From assembly GCA_019802505.1 (NCBI GenBank), contig JAFMOC010000042.1:2257501-2321500 (forward strand): 64,000 nt of DNA, in the 5' to 3' direction. The notes beneath the pieces are model-generated. The model had not been told where the DNA came from, did not search any database, and was given only the letters and a program-made list of their open reading frames with translations. This document shows positions 26,150 to 36,779 of this stretch, in pieces. Within the stretch, counting starts at the first letter, position 1, and the number at the start of each line of letters is the position of its first letter. The translations under genes were made by a program, and so were the position numbers. The stretch is from Corydoras sp. C115. Lineage: Eukaryota > Chordata > Actinopteri > Siluriformes > Callichthyidae.

Positions 26150-26545
26150 CTAAAAAAATGTTTTTTCTGGGAATGGTGAGCGCATGCGTAGCGTAGTGTC
26201 ACATTCACTTTAACTTCTGTACCTGCTATTCCCCTTCCTGCCACTGGTGGCGCTCGGAGTTCTTCTCCAGAGTTCTGATTAGACTTTGATAGTTTGAGCA
26301 CTGTTTTCAATAAAGCAGTTGTAGAATGTTGTGCTGTAACATGGGCACTATGCTTAAGGTATGCGTTGCAGGTAGACGAATAAAGGTGTGACACACGAGA
26401 GATGTACGATACATGTGGAAAAGAGTAAAGCGATTCGGAGTTCCTATTACTGCACGAGTCTGTGTCTTTCATTACCACCAGCGACACATCTACACCAGTG
26501 ACTGTTCAGCGACTTTGGCTTCGTTTCTGAGTACAACCCGTTACA
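26150..26545 (+). mobile_element. Possible LTR-like repeat (uncertain)
   Basis: Composition changes sharply to moderate GC with CpG, and two poly(A)-type signals occur (AATAAA at 26309-26314 and again near 26380). A CCACTGGTGGCGCTCGGAG motif is present. These traits fit a decayed LTR or a retroelement end, but no TG..CA ends with a matching target duplication could be fixed. It could equally be a host promoter or last exon. Confidence 0.25.
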
Positions 26546-26572
26546 CGTAAAGACGTGCAGCTTACGAGTGGG

Positions 26573-26627
26573 TTGTGCTTACGCAGCATTGCCTGGCTAA
26601 TCACCAGGCAATGCAGCGTAAGCACAA
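26573..26627. repeat. Hairpin with 24-bp arms
   Basis: Arms 26573-26596 and 26604-26627 are reverse complements with one mismatch, separated by a 7-base loop (CTAATCA). Arm sequence starts TTGTGCTTACGC. The GC-richness makes this a stable potential RNA hairpin or cruciform. Origin unknown. Confidence 0.85.
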
Positions 26628-26689
26628 AAATAAAGACAACACACAAACACCACATTACAAATTAAGATAAAATATAAAAATTGACATAA

Positions 26690-26761
26690 TAATGTATAAA
26701 TTTATTATTATAAACCCGTGAGGGGCCGTATAAGACTGGATCCGGCACTTTGAGACCCCTG
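26690..26761. mobile_element. Possible hAT end fragment
   Basis: Ends CACTTTGAGACCCCTG, whose reverse complement (CAGGGGTCTCAAAG) resembles the terminal repeat of Charlie-type hAT elements. No opposite end or 8-bp duplication was located, so this is a fragment at best. Confidence 0.35.
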
Positions 26762-26969
26762 ATGTAAAGTATGACATAATCCAACAGTGATGCTAGCAAA
26801 ATGTTAGTCATTTTGAGTATGTTGTTAGGAGCATTAATGAGGATAAGCAGGCATGATTTCTCTGTCAAAACAATTAGATAATTAATTTTTTATCAAAGTG
26901 GATACTAGTATGTTTATTGTAGAGAAATGTTCAGCATCTAATAATGGAAATAGTGAAGTAGAATCATTT

Positions 26970-27006
<37 letters not shown>

Positions 27007-27666
27007 CAGTTGAAAAATCACACTTGCAGAAACCAATTTTGGAAAGAATACAACATTATTTACAAAGACATGCTTCAGTGCAAACTTGCCTTTTCAGTGG
27101 TGCTTGTGCAGTTCTGTGAAAAAGTGACACTGAAAATCGCTGCTCTGATGTACAACTCCAGTATCAGTGGGTGTGCTTTGATCGAATGTGAGTAGGTGAT
27201 TAAGTGTGGAAAACAAGATCTTTTTGAATAAAAAGCATGGCGTGGTCATGACATGTGCTTTATGGATATCACAGCTCAACAAATATTTATGTTACAAGAG
27301 ACGAGCTGAATAAAACACTTTAGTAAAAGTGAATGAGCCGCAGTGAAGTTCAGATCAAACCCACGCTCTTTAAGCTTCTACGGTGTTCCTTTTTGTTATA
27401 AAATATGCACAACACAAACACAAAACAGTGCAAGTTCTGCAAAACACTTTTAGTTTTATACCTAACTAAGTGCCACAATGCTCCTGGGCAAATGAAATCA
27501 AAAATGAAATCTTTTATATAACAGATTGAAACTCAAAAGTGTGGGAGCAAAGAGATGGAGTTTTGCTCAGAATCTAAAGCATTTAAACTGTATTTTTTTA
27601 TCCTAAATAAAGTTTTGCATTCTTATGATTTTTTCAAAGCCAGAACCAGCCACAAGAGCGAGTTGT

Positions 27667-27668
<2 letters not shown>
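26762..27668. other. AT-rich stretch with a short (GT)n at 26975-27004
   Basis: No recognised genes or interspersed repeats. Frames of about 70 aa near 27000-27280 on both strands lack domain signatures. Confidence 0.35.

Positions 27669-27759
<91 letters not shown>
27669..27759. repeat. (GT)n microsatellite
   Basis: About 45 units with one GTAT interruption near 27724. Confidence 0.97.
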
Positions 27760-27761
<2 letters not shown>

Positions 27762-28707
27762 CTTTTCAGGAGATGGATGAGACAAGCAGAGCGTTAGCTG
27801 GTTCTCCATGGAGTTCCAAATGCAAACCTTCTGCTTTATCACCCATATAAGACACTAACAGCCTCTCATCAAATTCATTTAAAATCAACAGAGCCATAAT
27901 TTTAACTGACGAATACATTTCATCTGGTCCTGTTAGGAACAACTGAATGCAGCGCCAGAAAACAACACATCTTTAAATGCCACATCAGACTACTCTACCT
28001 CATAGGTTATTTTTATCTTGATTTATATTACATTAATAGTTTGTACAGCTAAAAACTGTAATTTTAACTAAAACGTGTGTGTCTGGATGACCTGCCTTAA
28101 AAGCTGTCATGTTGTGAGGGTAACAAATCTTTTCATGTGGCTTGACAAAGATTTTATATGAAGTCTTCAATTCCACCAGAAAAGGATTTAGATTTATTGC
28201 TGGTGGCTTTTTAAATTAATAAGTTGCTAGAGGGTCTGAAAAGTCACCATTTTAACAACACTACCTAAATGTAATTGGGGGGTATGTCCCAACAAACTTA
28301 CATTCTGATTGATCTAGTAAAAGCTTTCCCATTAGCCCATTAAGCCTGTAAAAAAAAATGGGATCCACAATCAAAAACTCCACCTGTCACATTTGGAACC
28401 TCAGAAACTGTTTGTGGTTACAGTTTGCTTTGCAAATGCTAATTTTCAAATGCAGATACAAATGTCAGTTTGCGTAATTTTTCATTTGTTGATTTTGATT
28501 TGCTGGTTCAGTTACAAATCTCAGTTTGTGGGGTATACACTTGTGACTATTGTTTTGTGATACTGTTGTGTAGATAAAGTTTCTTAACTCCACTATATTA
28601 ACTAAATTATTGGAACACAACTTTTATTCACTGAAATTATGTGTTTTCATCTATGCTCATTGCCAAACATGTATAAAATCAAGAATGAAGCCATACAGTA
28701 TTCAATT
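27760..28707. other. Single-copy stretch
   Basis: No repeat family or exon recognised. 28260-28480 is of moderate complexity. Confidence 0.35.
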
Positions 28708-28960
28708 ATTTATTATCTCCTACTTAATCCTCTATTAGGGTCGCGGGGGACGCATACAAATACACACTATATGGGGCAATTGAAAGCATTCAATTTATCT
28801 TAAATATATGTTTTTGGACTGTGGGAGGAAATCAGAGAAACGTAAGCAAACCCATGCGAACACAGGGAGAACATGATAACTCCACCCAGATTGGGATTTC
28901 AACATGAAAACCCCAGCGCTGTGAGGTGAACGTTCTAACCACTACGCCACCGTGCCGCCC
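28708..28960 (-). mobile_element. SINE with internal deletion
   Basis: Tail side TATTATCTCCTACTTAATCC and GGGTCGCGGGGG join directly to the CA segment; the CCATCCAGGGGAGAACG..GGCAGATACACCC block is missing. The head ends CACTACGCCACCGTGCCGCCC. GATTTCAACATG replaces the usual B box. Confidence 0.87.
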
Positions 28961-29032
28961 ACCATAGAGTTTGACATTTGTCAAATAATTTTTTAATGGA
29001 AAGAGTCATTTCATTTTCATACCATAATAGGT

Positions 29033-29090
29033 TGGGCAGCACAGTGGTTTAGTGGTTAGCATGTTCACCTCACTGGGGATTCCATGTTCT
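29033..29090 (+). mobile_element. SINE head fragment
   Basis: GGGCAGCACAGTGGTTTAGTGGTTAG head with the A-box region, then a deletion removing the B box, and TCCATGTTCT from the body. It joins directly to a Tc1 relic at 29091. Confidence 0.8.
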
Positions 29091-29400
29091 TTGGTGGAAC
29101 AGTTTTGGGAAGGACCTTTTCCAAAACAACTATGCCCCAGTGCAAAAGCAAGGTTCGTGAAGGCATGGTTAGGTGAGTTTAGTATAAGAGATTAACACTG
29201 GCTTACACAACCTATTTTAACATCTCTGAGAAGTAATAGATTGTTAGCATCCAACATCAGTGTCTGAACTCAAAAATGCTCTTTTAGAATAATCAGCTAT
29301 AATTACCACAGAGTGGAGGCTGAGAGTGGAAGCTGTTATAGCTACAGAGGCAGGGACTTCATTTTTAGGTGTCTCAATACTTTTCTCCATTAGGTATACC
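29091..29400 (+). pseudogene. Tc1-like transposase 3' relic
   Basis: TTGGTGGAACAGTTTTGGGAAGG marks the start. CTATGCCCCAGTGCAAAAGC corresponds to the D-N-A-P-V-H-K-type second-aspartate motif, with AAC to GAC-type decay. CCAACATCAGTGTCTGA and GAGTGGAAGCTGTTATAGC correspond to the C-terminal region, followed by GTGTCTCAATACTTTTCTCC, which resembles the terminal repeat. The stretch with the catalytic glutamate is badly decayed. Only the 3' part of the element survives. It is a third Tc1 lineage, distinct from 18308 and 19592. Confidence 0.75.
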
Positions 29401-29816
29401 TGAATAAGTTAAAGTGTAATACTAAAAACAATACAAAGTCCCACCACTTTGTAAATCATTTGAGGTGGTCTCACTGGGAACCACTTACACTTTTCTTCAA
29501 ATGATCAAATGCAAAAGTATATGTCAGCACTAAGGTTTTCGAACGGGCACTTTTTTAAATGTGTCTTCCAGGAAAACAAAGTGTGTGTGGATTTGTGAAG
29601 TACAGCCAGACAATGCTTAAGAAAGTTTAGCTCAGTGCTGGACAATGTGTACTATGCATCACTAATGAGCTCCCAAGACAATCGACACTCCTGACCTCCC
29701 CCTTACTTTTGGATGTCACTTGGAAGGGTCTTGCTTAGCTAAGCTTTAGAGGAATAGGAAATGGGCATTAACTTGTTAAAAGGTCCAGAATGACTTTTCA
29801 GCTTTAAATTAAAAAA
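29401..29816. other. Single-copy stretch
   Basis: Nothing recognised with confidence. Confidence 0.35.
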
Positions 29817-29857
29817 TTATGTTAGCGATTAGCTAACAAGGCTAATCGCTAACATAA
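29817..29857. repeat. Perfect hairpin, 17-bp arms
   Basis: Arms 29817-29833 (TTATGTTAGCGATTAGC) and 29841-29857 are exact reverse complements around a 7-base loop. It lies 23 bp from the L2 fragment at 29881. Confidence 0.9.
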
Positions 29858-29880
29858 CTCTCAAGTAACTCTCATGCATA

Positions 29881-30058
29881 GAGTTGGGAAGATCGTTCCA
29901 CTATTTTGCAGTGGAGAATGCCAGATCCAGAAATTGTACTGTAGGCCAGAGTCAGTGCCTTGTAGTGAATGCGGACAGCTACAGGGAGCCAATGGAGAGA
30001 GATGAGTAGTGAAGTGACATGAGTTCACTTGGGCTGATTAAACACAAGTCTGGCTGCA
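29881..30058 (-). mobile_element. L2-type LINE fragment
   Basis: Closely resembles 52773-53023 of the L2 copy further on: GAGTTGGGAAGATCGTTCC, TTTGCAGTGGAGAATGCC, GATCCAGAAATTG and CTACAGGGAGCCAATGG occur in the same order. It corresponds to the C-terminal coding end of the LINE on the minus strand (the SLHWLPV region) with internal deletions. No open frame survives. Confidence 0.8.
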
Positions 30059-31298
30059 AAGACCCATATATGTATGTAATGCTGACTGTAGAAGATAAAT
30101 GTATTGGCAATGAAGTGAAATATTAAAACCCTTATCCATCTAACACTCATGGGTCTGATGATTACATGAGTGGGTTGATCCCACTCAGCTCTCTATATAG
30201 CATGGAACTTCAGTCATTCACTCTGTGGGGGGCATCTTTGAGCTCCCCCTAAATTCCACATGTATTACTACTAAATTGTACACCTGCCAAGTTGGTCCTT
30301 GAAACCGCTATTTTAAGAAAAGGAATATGACCAGTAAGATATGTTTCTCTGTCACCCTGGTAACTGTGTCAAGAATAGTGTCTAATTGGGCCGAGTCACC
30401 CATTCTCACTAGAAGAAAAAAGAGCATCTCATAAGAAGCCATATGTTACCCAAAGGTGATTAAGACACAGCAGTGAAAACAGATGGTGGAAAGGTACATG
30501 CTCTGTCGTAAGCACCTGTTTCATTCTTATGTGGAGCTTCAATTACTGTCCCTATATACTTTTAAATGTTTCCATGATAAGAACATTTTGCTCTTATTAG
30601 AATCCTATCATCAAAGTTATTGGTTAACTAGCATCCACTTTAAAAATCTATTACCCTGTAAACACTGCATAAACTCTGCCTTAATGATTTGCCAATGCTA
30701 CAGAAAAAAACATCAGCAACATGGTGTTTAAGAAAGTTCTCTGCTGAACTCACTTTCATAATTTAGTGCTCCCTGCATTGCTCTTTAATTGACAGAAATG
30801 TGATCAAGGTCAATCTTTTTTTTCTTATTGAACTGTGTCCTGGTTAATTGTGCTTTATACAGCAAGCTCTCACTTAGGGTAAGGGTCAGAGTTCAAATGC
30901 AAAACCTGTCTATTTCCTTTTAAACAGAACCAGGTGACTGAATTGGGGCCACAGTAAAGCACCACAGGTTTATAGGTGGACTGCTAAGAAATGGAGGGCA
31001 AATTAACAACTGTGTTATTTTTAATGGTATTCTCTACAACCACTAGCTGTATAAATGCTTTTAAATGTTCTGCGTGGTGTCCATGTAAATGCGCTTGTTT
31101 GTGTGTGTGTGTGTGTGTGTATGTGCACTTGTAATAATCAAGGCCTGATTGTACACCACACCCATGGGAACCTCTTGTGTGGTGAGGACCAACTCTCATG
31201 GGAACAAGCATTTAAACTGATAGAAATTTTAATTTTAATGTGTCTGGCAACATTTCACTAAATTGTAAAGTCTTCATGAGGTCAAAAAATGATCTCAA

Positions 31299-31331
<33 letters not shown>

Positions 31332-31470
31332 AGGTAGCGTGTGTCGAGGTGTGCCCCCACAGCTCAGAAGAAGAAACAAGAGTGTGTATATATTTAGGCA
31401 CAAAATACAAGTATTCATCAATTTAATACTACCTTAAATCACATATTTTCAAAAAACAATTAGTTATTTA
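30059..31470. other. Single-copy stretch with two short (GT)n runs
   Basis: GT runs at 31098-31120 and 31301-31330 interrupt otherwise unremarkable sequence. An 82-aa frame at 30483-30731 has no recognisable domain. Confidence 0.35.
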
Positions 31471-31643
31471 ATTCATACTGTTTAATCCTCTACTAGGGTC
31501 ATGGAGGGGTTCTCCATGCTTATCCAGGGGAGAATGTTTCAGGCGCTGGGCAGATACATCCAGGACAGAGCATCAATTTATCGCTGGGCAAGCTCACACA
31601 GACACGCACACAAACACTAACCACTATGCCACCATGTTGCCCT
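31471..31643 (-). mobile_element. Internally deleted SINE
   Basis: The tail-side half (CTACTAGGGTCATGGAGG.. to the CA segment) is joined directly to the last bases of the head (ACTAACCACTATGCCACCATG). The whole body and B box are deleted. Confidence 0.85.
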
Positions 31644-31890
31644 AGTTTTAACAATTGATATTTTATTTAATACATTATGATGCAATAAGAAGTACAGGTT
31701 GAGCTGATTAATATCCAAATGAAAAATCTTATTGAAAATTGTCAGGTCTCGCTTACCATTCTTTTAAGGTGAAAGTCATTGTAATTGGATCTCACTGTAT
31801 TGAGTAGCTTTCAACTTGTCTGTAGGCACTTTTAAAAGGGTGAGTCCCCACCTGACTATGTCTGGTCTTGTGTCCCCACTATGTCGCAAA

Positions 31891-31893
<3 letters not shown>
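31644..31893. other. Single-copy gap
   Basis: Nothing recognised. Confidence 0.35.
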
Positions 31894-31965
<72 letters not shown>

Positions 31966-31969
31966 GTGT
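31894..31969. repeat. (GT)n microsatellite
   Basis: About 38 GT units, ending GTGCGTGTGTGTC. Confidence 0.97.
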
Positions 31970-33264
31970 CTGACTGTCTGTAGACACTTCACTCACACAG
32001 ATACATACATACAAATATAAATGGAGAAACTAAATTAATCAAACACACTTCTTAATACATGAGTTTGAAGCACCTGGCAATGCATTTTTTATGCTTTCAA
32101 CTTTGTGAGAACTGTTCCATCATTACTGCCAAATGTACTAATGGAGTTGTATAAAAGCATGCTTTGGGTTCCCATGTACAAGAAGCTGCATGCCAGACTT
32201 GCAAAACCTAGCATATGGACAAGAATTGTGACACTGAGCACAGTGAGCAACTGTCCTATATTTTTTCCACTTGTGAATGAACTTTAGCTCTGTGGAATGG
32301 TGGAATAAAGTATTTGGAAATGGCATTTTAATAATTTCCAAAAAATAGATATCTACTATCTCTTTTTAAGATCATCACTTTTGTCTTTGTCTCTGAATTG
32401 CTATATATTGCTATATATGTTGTTAAATTTCTGAAGAAATTTTTACATTTTTAAACTTTAAGAGTTTAAAAACATTTATCACTTGAATTTCAACCTGGAT
32501 GCATATTAGATTTTGGTAGATTTTTTCGTGGACTGGTGGCCACTTTAGGGTGCTTTTCAGCCCTTTACCCAATAAGCACTGATATAGATTCTGACTTCCT
32601 TTGTGACCCCTATCTGGATAAGTAGATTAGTAGAAAATGACAGTGACCTCAGATAAAAATTGAAAATGTCAGATTTCATTTTTATGCAGTTCTTATAGCA
32701 ATGGAAAAAGTTAGATTCATAACATTAATAAAGAAAAATATTGTATTATGGACATTTTCACATTTAACCTTACATATCAAAAAGAATCTTATCAAACAAC
32801 CGATTTTAAGATTTAATGTAGATAACTTAAAATATTTTGTGTGGGTTAGCTCTAATCAGATGGTCAAAGTCAATTCACTTTTTCAATGGCAAAATAGCTA
32901 TGGCAACGTGATACATTTGAACTTATCCACTCAAAATAGTCTTAAAAATAAGAAAATCTTACTAGAATTTGCTTAATCATCCCCTTATTTATTTCCCATC
33001 TCCATTCTATAAAAAAAAAATCCATTTTCTAAAATATTACATTGTGTAGGTTAATATAAAATTTAAAGTAGATAAGAAATATAGTTTGATATGTAAATAT
33101 ACTAAATAATATTTTGCTCATTCATTATCTTCTGCTTAGTCAATAGCTTGACTTTTTAAATATGCAAATTATTCTGTTCAAAATTCCAAAAACATATAAA
33201 TAATGATGCAAGACAAAATGTAACATACATTCTTTTACAAGGTAACCACAAACAAAGTTTGCAC

Positions 33265-33268
<4 letters not shown>
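31970..33268. other. AT-rich stretch with a tiny SINE-tail scrap
   Basis: Only CATTCATTATCTTCTGCTTAG at 33119-33139 recalls the SINE tail (minus strand). Otherwise AT-rich sequence without recognised genes; the 91-aa frame at 32701-32976 is an AT-rich chance frame. Confidence 0.35.
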
Positions 33269-33345
<77 letters not shown>

Positions 33346-33389
33346 TATATTATATTATATTATATTATATTATATTATATTATATATAT
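33269..33389. repeat. (AT)n plus (TATAT)n-type array
   Basis: About 70 bp of AT followed by about ten TATTA-type five-base units (33340-33385). Confidence 0.95.
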
Positions 33390-33412
33390 GCCCTGTTATA
33401 TATATTATATAT

Positions 33413-33666
33413 ATCCAGTGGAGAACGTTTCGTTTTGGCCGCGGAGCTGATACACCCAGGATAAGGCACTCACACGCTAACTTAATCTCTCTCTCACACA
33501 CACACAAACACACACACACACACACACAAACAAACTATGTAGGGGCAATTTAGAGCAGCCAATTTAACTTGTATACATGTTTTTTGGAGTGTGGGAGGAA
33601 ACTGGAGAATCAGGAGGAAGCCCACACGAACACTGGGAGAACATGGAAACACCACATTGGGATTCG
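33413..33666 (-). mobile_element. SINE lacking its head
   Basis: Runs from ATCCAGTGGAGAACGTTTCG through an expanded CA segment (33490-33528) and GTGGGAGGAAACTGGAG to CACATTGGGATTCGA. It is cut within the B box, so the promoter is lost. TATA-rich sequence lies at both borders. Confidence 0.87.
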
Positions 33667-33779
33667 ATATATATATGTATATATAAAGTATACAGTTTGC
33701 AAAGTGATTGTGTTTGGCACATACAACACTTGGTTACAAAGTGTTTGGCACATACCAAACACAATATACTGACTGTCTA

Positions 33780-34205
33780 GAAATGATGATAAATGGGGAA
33801 TGACTTTGACCTGGGCATCTGAGTCCACCATGAAATTCTCCATATAGGAGTATTTAAGAGCCAAATATAATGTCATCCAGCTTAAGCTTGAAAGTGAGTC
33901 ATGCAACAGGACAGTGATTCCAAGCACACCATCAAATCTATAATGGAATATCTAAAAATGTAATGAATTCCACTTTTGCAGTGGCCCAGTCTAAGTCCAG
34001 ACCACAATTCAATTGAAATCATGTGGCTGTGCCCACAAACCTCATAAAACTAAAGCATTATTGTAAAAAAAAATCCACCACAGTGGCATGAGAGACAGAT
34101 AAAGTTGTAAAAAAAAAATTTATACTTTAATTCATCACTGCTAAAAGTGGTTCTAAAATTGATTAATAGGATATACTTCACACAAAGCATTTCCATTATG
34201 CTTTT
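33780..34205 (+). pseudogene. Decayed Tc1/mariner transposase relic
   Basis: ATGCAACAGGACAGTGATTCC at 33901 encodes QQDSDS, matching the QQDNDPKHT motif that carries the second catalytic aspartate. CAGTGGCCCAGTCTAAGTCC (33979-33998) followed by CAATTGAAATCATGTGG encodes a WPSLSPD..IEIMW motif with the catalytic glutamate. Stops occur between them (GTAATGA). The N-terminal half and the inverted repeats were not found. It is a further Tc1/mariner lineage, long dead. Confidence 0.75.
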
Positions 34206-34501
34206 TATTTTATTTATATAAATAATGACACTGAGACATTTGTTTAACTAAGGCTATATTTACTCAGTGTATGACTTCCTAAAAACATTTTAGGAAGTCA
34301 GTCCTGATATCCTTAAATACTTAACCATTCATGATCACTAGTAATTTAAATTAAGTCTTAAATATAGTAAATACAATTCAAGTCTTTTTGTACATATTAT
34401 TTTGTAATTGAGCATTTCTGATTGTACTTTTTTAAAATAACTAATGAAGATGTTATGTGCTATGATGTTTTATAGTTTATTTTAACACATTAAATTGGTT
34501 A
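34206..34501. other. AT-rich single-copy gap
   Basis: Nothing recognised. Confidence 0.35.
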
Positions 34502-35508
34502 CTCCAGATCAGGGGTGCACACACTTTTCTGGCCCAAGATCTACTTTTCCATTGGACAGGTCATCGACATCTACCAGGGTTAATAATTTTTTTAGGCTTT
34601 TATATTGAAACCTGTTTACACACATCATGTTAGTATTGGGGGGGCATGTTGGCTTAGTGGTTTGCACGTTCACCTCTCAGTGTTAGGGATTCCCGTTTCG
34701 AATCCCAATCTGGGTGGAGTTTCCATGTTCTCCCCGTGTCCGTGTGGGTTTCCTCTGGGTTCTCCGGTTCTCTCCCACAGTACAAAAACATGGATCAAGG
34801 TCAATTGAATTCTCCAAATTGCCCCATATAGAGTGTGATTGTGTGCACAGTGATAGATTGCCCCCCTGTCCTGGGTGTTTCTGCCCAGCGCCTGAGACAC
34901 TCACCCCTGGATGGGCATGGGGAACCCCCCCCCCACACACACACACACAACCCTAATAGAGGATAAAGCAGAAGATAATGGATGGATAGATGGATGTTAG
35001 TATTGTCGAATCAGCATAGAAAAGATGGCTTCCATTTTCACAGAAATTGCAGCAAATAGCAAATAACTTGGTTTTACTACACACAAACGACCAAACACAA
35101 TGGAAGTGCAATGGCTACTTGGCAAATCAAGCTAAGGCATTTTGAGTTTGACATTGCAAAAAAATATTCATCCTCCCACTCTAAATGAAAGTGGTAATTT
35201 AATTATTTTGGAGCGAAGTCCTTCACTCGTCTTGTCAGTCAAAAAAAAGAGCAAAAACAGAAAATATCTAATGTAAAAGAAACTATCTAGTGTAGATGAT
35301 TTGTGATCCAGTGCTTCAGACTGCTCGCTCGCAGAGATCGCGATTCAGAATGAATCAAATTGTGTGTTAAAATGCGCGTGCGTGTGTAAGAGTGCTTCCA
35401 ATACTGTGCTGTAAAAAAAGCACTGGTACGTGATTTTTTTTTTCAAACCTCCATCGCGATCGACCTGACACCCCTTCGATCGACGTATTGCGCACCCCTG
35501 CTCCAGAT
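34502..35508. mobile_element. Non-autonomous hAT element with 8-bp target duplication
   Basis: The element spans 34510-35500. CTCCAGAT flanks it exactly on both sides (34502-34509 and 35501-35508), and an 8-bp duplication is the hallmark of hAT transposition. Ends are CAGGGGTGCACA and, inverted, CAGGGGTGCGCA, an 11/12 match typical of hAT. Near the right end ATCGCGATCGACC and TCGATCGACG motifs form subterminal repeats. No transposase frame is present, so it would need enzyme from elsewhere. Without the SINE nested at 34639-34993 the element is about 625 bp. Confidence 0.93.
34627..35005 (+). mobile_element. Full-length SINE nested inside the hAT element
   Basis: The element spans 34639-34993, with perfect 12-bp duplications ATGTTAGTATTG on both sides (34627-34638 and 34994-35005). 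A-box-like TTGGCTTAGTGG and B-box-like TTTCGAATCCC are present, as is the whole body. A short CA insertion lies at 34933-34950, and the tail ends AGAAGATAATGGATGGATAG. Its insertion post-dates that of the hAT element. Confidence 0.95.
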
Positions 35509-36408
35509 AAATAAATATTATGTAAATGGAGGGCTGAAAAGCTTTTAAGTAAAATTCAGCATCTGTTGAATCATCTTCTCTCATTTGTCCCTTTCATGGC
35601 CCCACAACAGAGTCAAGCAGAAGACAGATACTGACCCACCTGATTTATAATCAATAGTTTCTGGCCCGCCTGTATTGTGTTTCTGTTCTAGAGTTCTGTT
35701 TTAATGTTGCGCTTCCTTCTTTGGTCTCATTAAGAGATATAGTTACCCTCAAACAGCTTTTTAATTTAGCCTAATGATTTTTTGAATAATATATAAGATA
35801 TGTAGTAAGCCCCAGGGAGATGATGCATTCTTCAAGGTGCCTTTAATGTGAAAAGGCTTTTTTATTGTGTATATCTATTTTGGTTGGATTTGGTTTTTAT
35901 AGTCAATATCAGAGTATTGAAATATGGAATTATGGTTCATTATATTTAAAGGTAAACTAAGTTTGATGCAAATCATTTTTGACATCACATACCTCCAACA
36001 CTAGAAAAAAATATTTGCTCAGGTGAATATGGAATAAACAGTGCATATCTAAACCAGTAACATGCAAATTAAACTTACACAGGCTGAAACATTTGATTGC
36101 AAGTCTAGATAATAACTCATGCCTATAGATAACCACAAGATGTTTAAAGCTAAACACATAACTAGTGCTTCATTGAAAGAAGGTTAAAAAAATAGTTAAT
36201 GATAAAAAATCTGCAAAATATGAATTTCGTGATCAGAGAGAACTTTAGAAAGCACTGATTATTAATTGATTATTTGATTATTATATAAATACAGCATGAT
36301 AAATAAAACTTATAATAAACACAACAGACAATTGACTTTACAATCAGCACCTGCCTCAGCAGTGCATTAATGACACCCTTAAATCCAGACTGCAAAAACT
36401 GTTATCTA
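35509..36408. other. Single-copy AT-rich stretch
   Basis: No feature recognised. Confidence 0.35.
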
Positions 36409-36757
36409 TTCATTCATTCATTCATTATCTCCCGCTTTATCCTCCATTAGGGTCGCGGTGGGGTTCCCCATGCCCATCCAGGGGAGAACGTCTCGGGCGC
36501 TGGGCAGATAGACCCATGACAGGGTGCCAATCCATCGCTGGGCACACACTCACTCACACAAACACACTCTATATGGGGCAATTTTGAGAATTCTATTGAC
36601 TTGATCCATGTTCTTGGACTGTGGGAGGAAACCGGAGGAGAACCCGGAGGAAACCCACGCAGACACGGGGAGAACATGGAAACTCCACCCAGATAAATTC
36701 GAACCGGGAATCCCTAGCGCTGAGAGGCGAACGTGCTAACCACTAAGCCACCGTGCC
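36409..36757 (-). mobile_element. Nearly full-length SINE
   Basis: (ATTC)n tail, all body blocks and the A-box end (CTAAGCCACCGTGCC) are present. GATAAATTCGAACC replaces GATGGGGATTCGAACC, a small deletion beside the B box. The block GAGGAGAACCCGGAGGAAAC carries a few extra bases. The head end is replaced by a short TATA run. Confidence 0.92.
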
Positions 36758-36779
36758 ATATATATATATATATTTTTTA

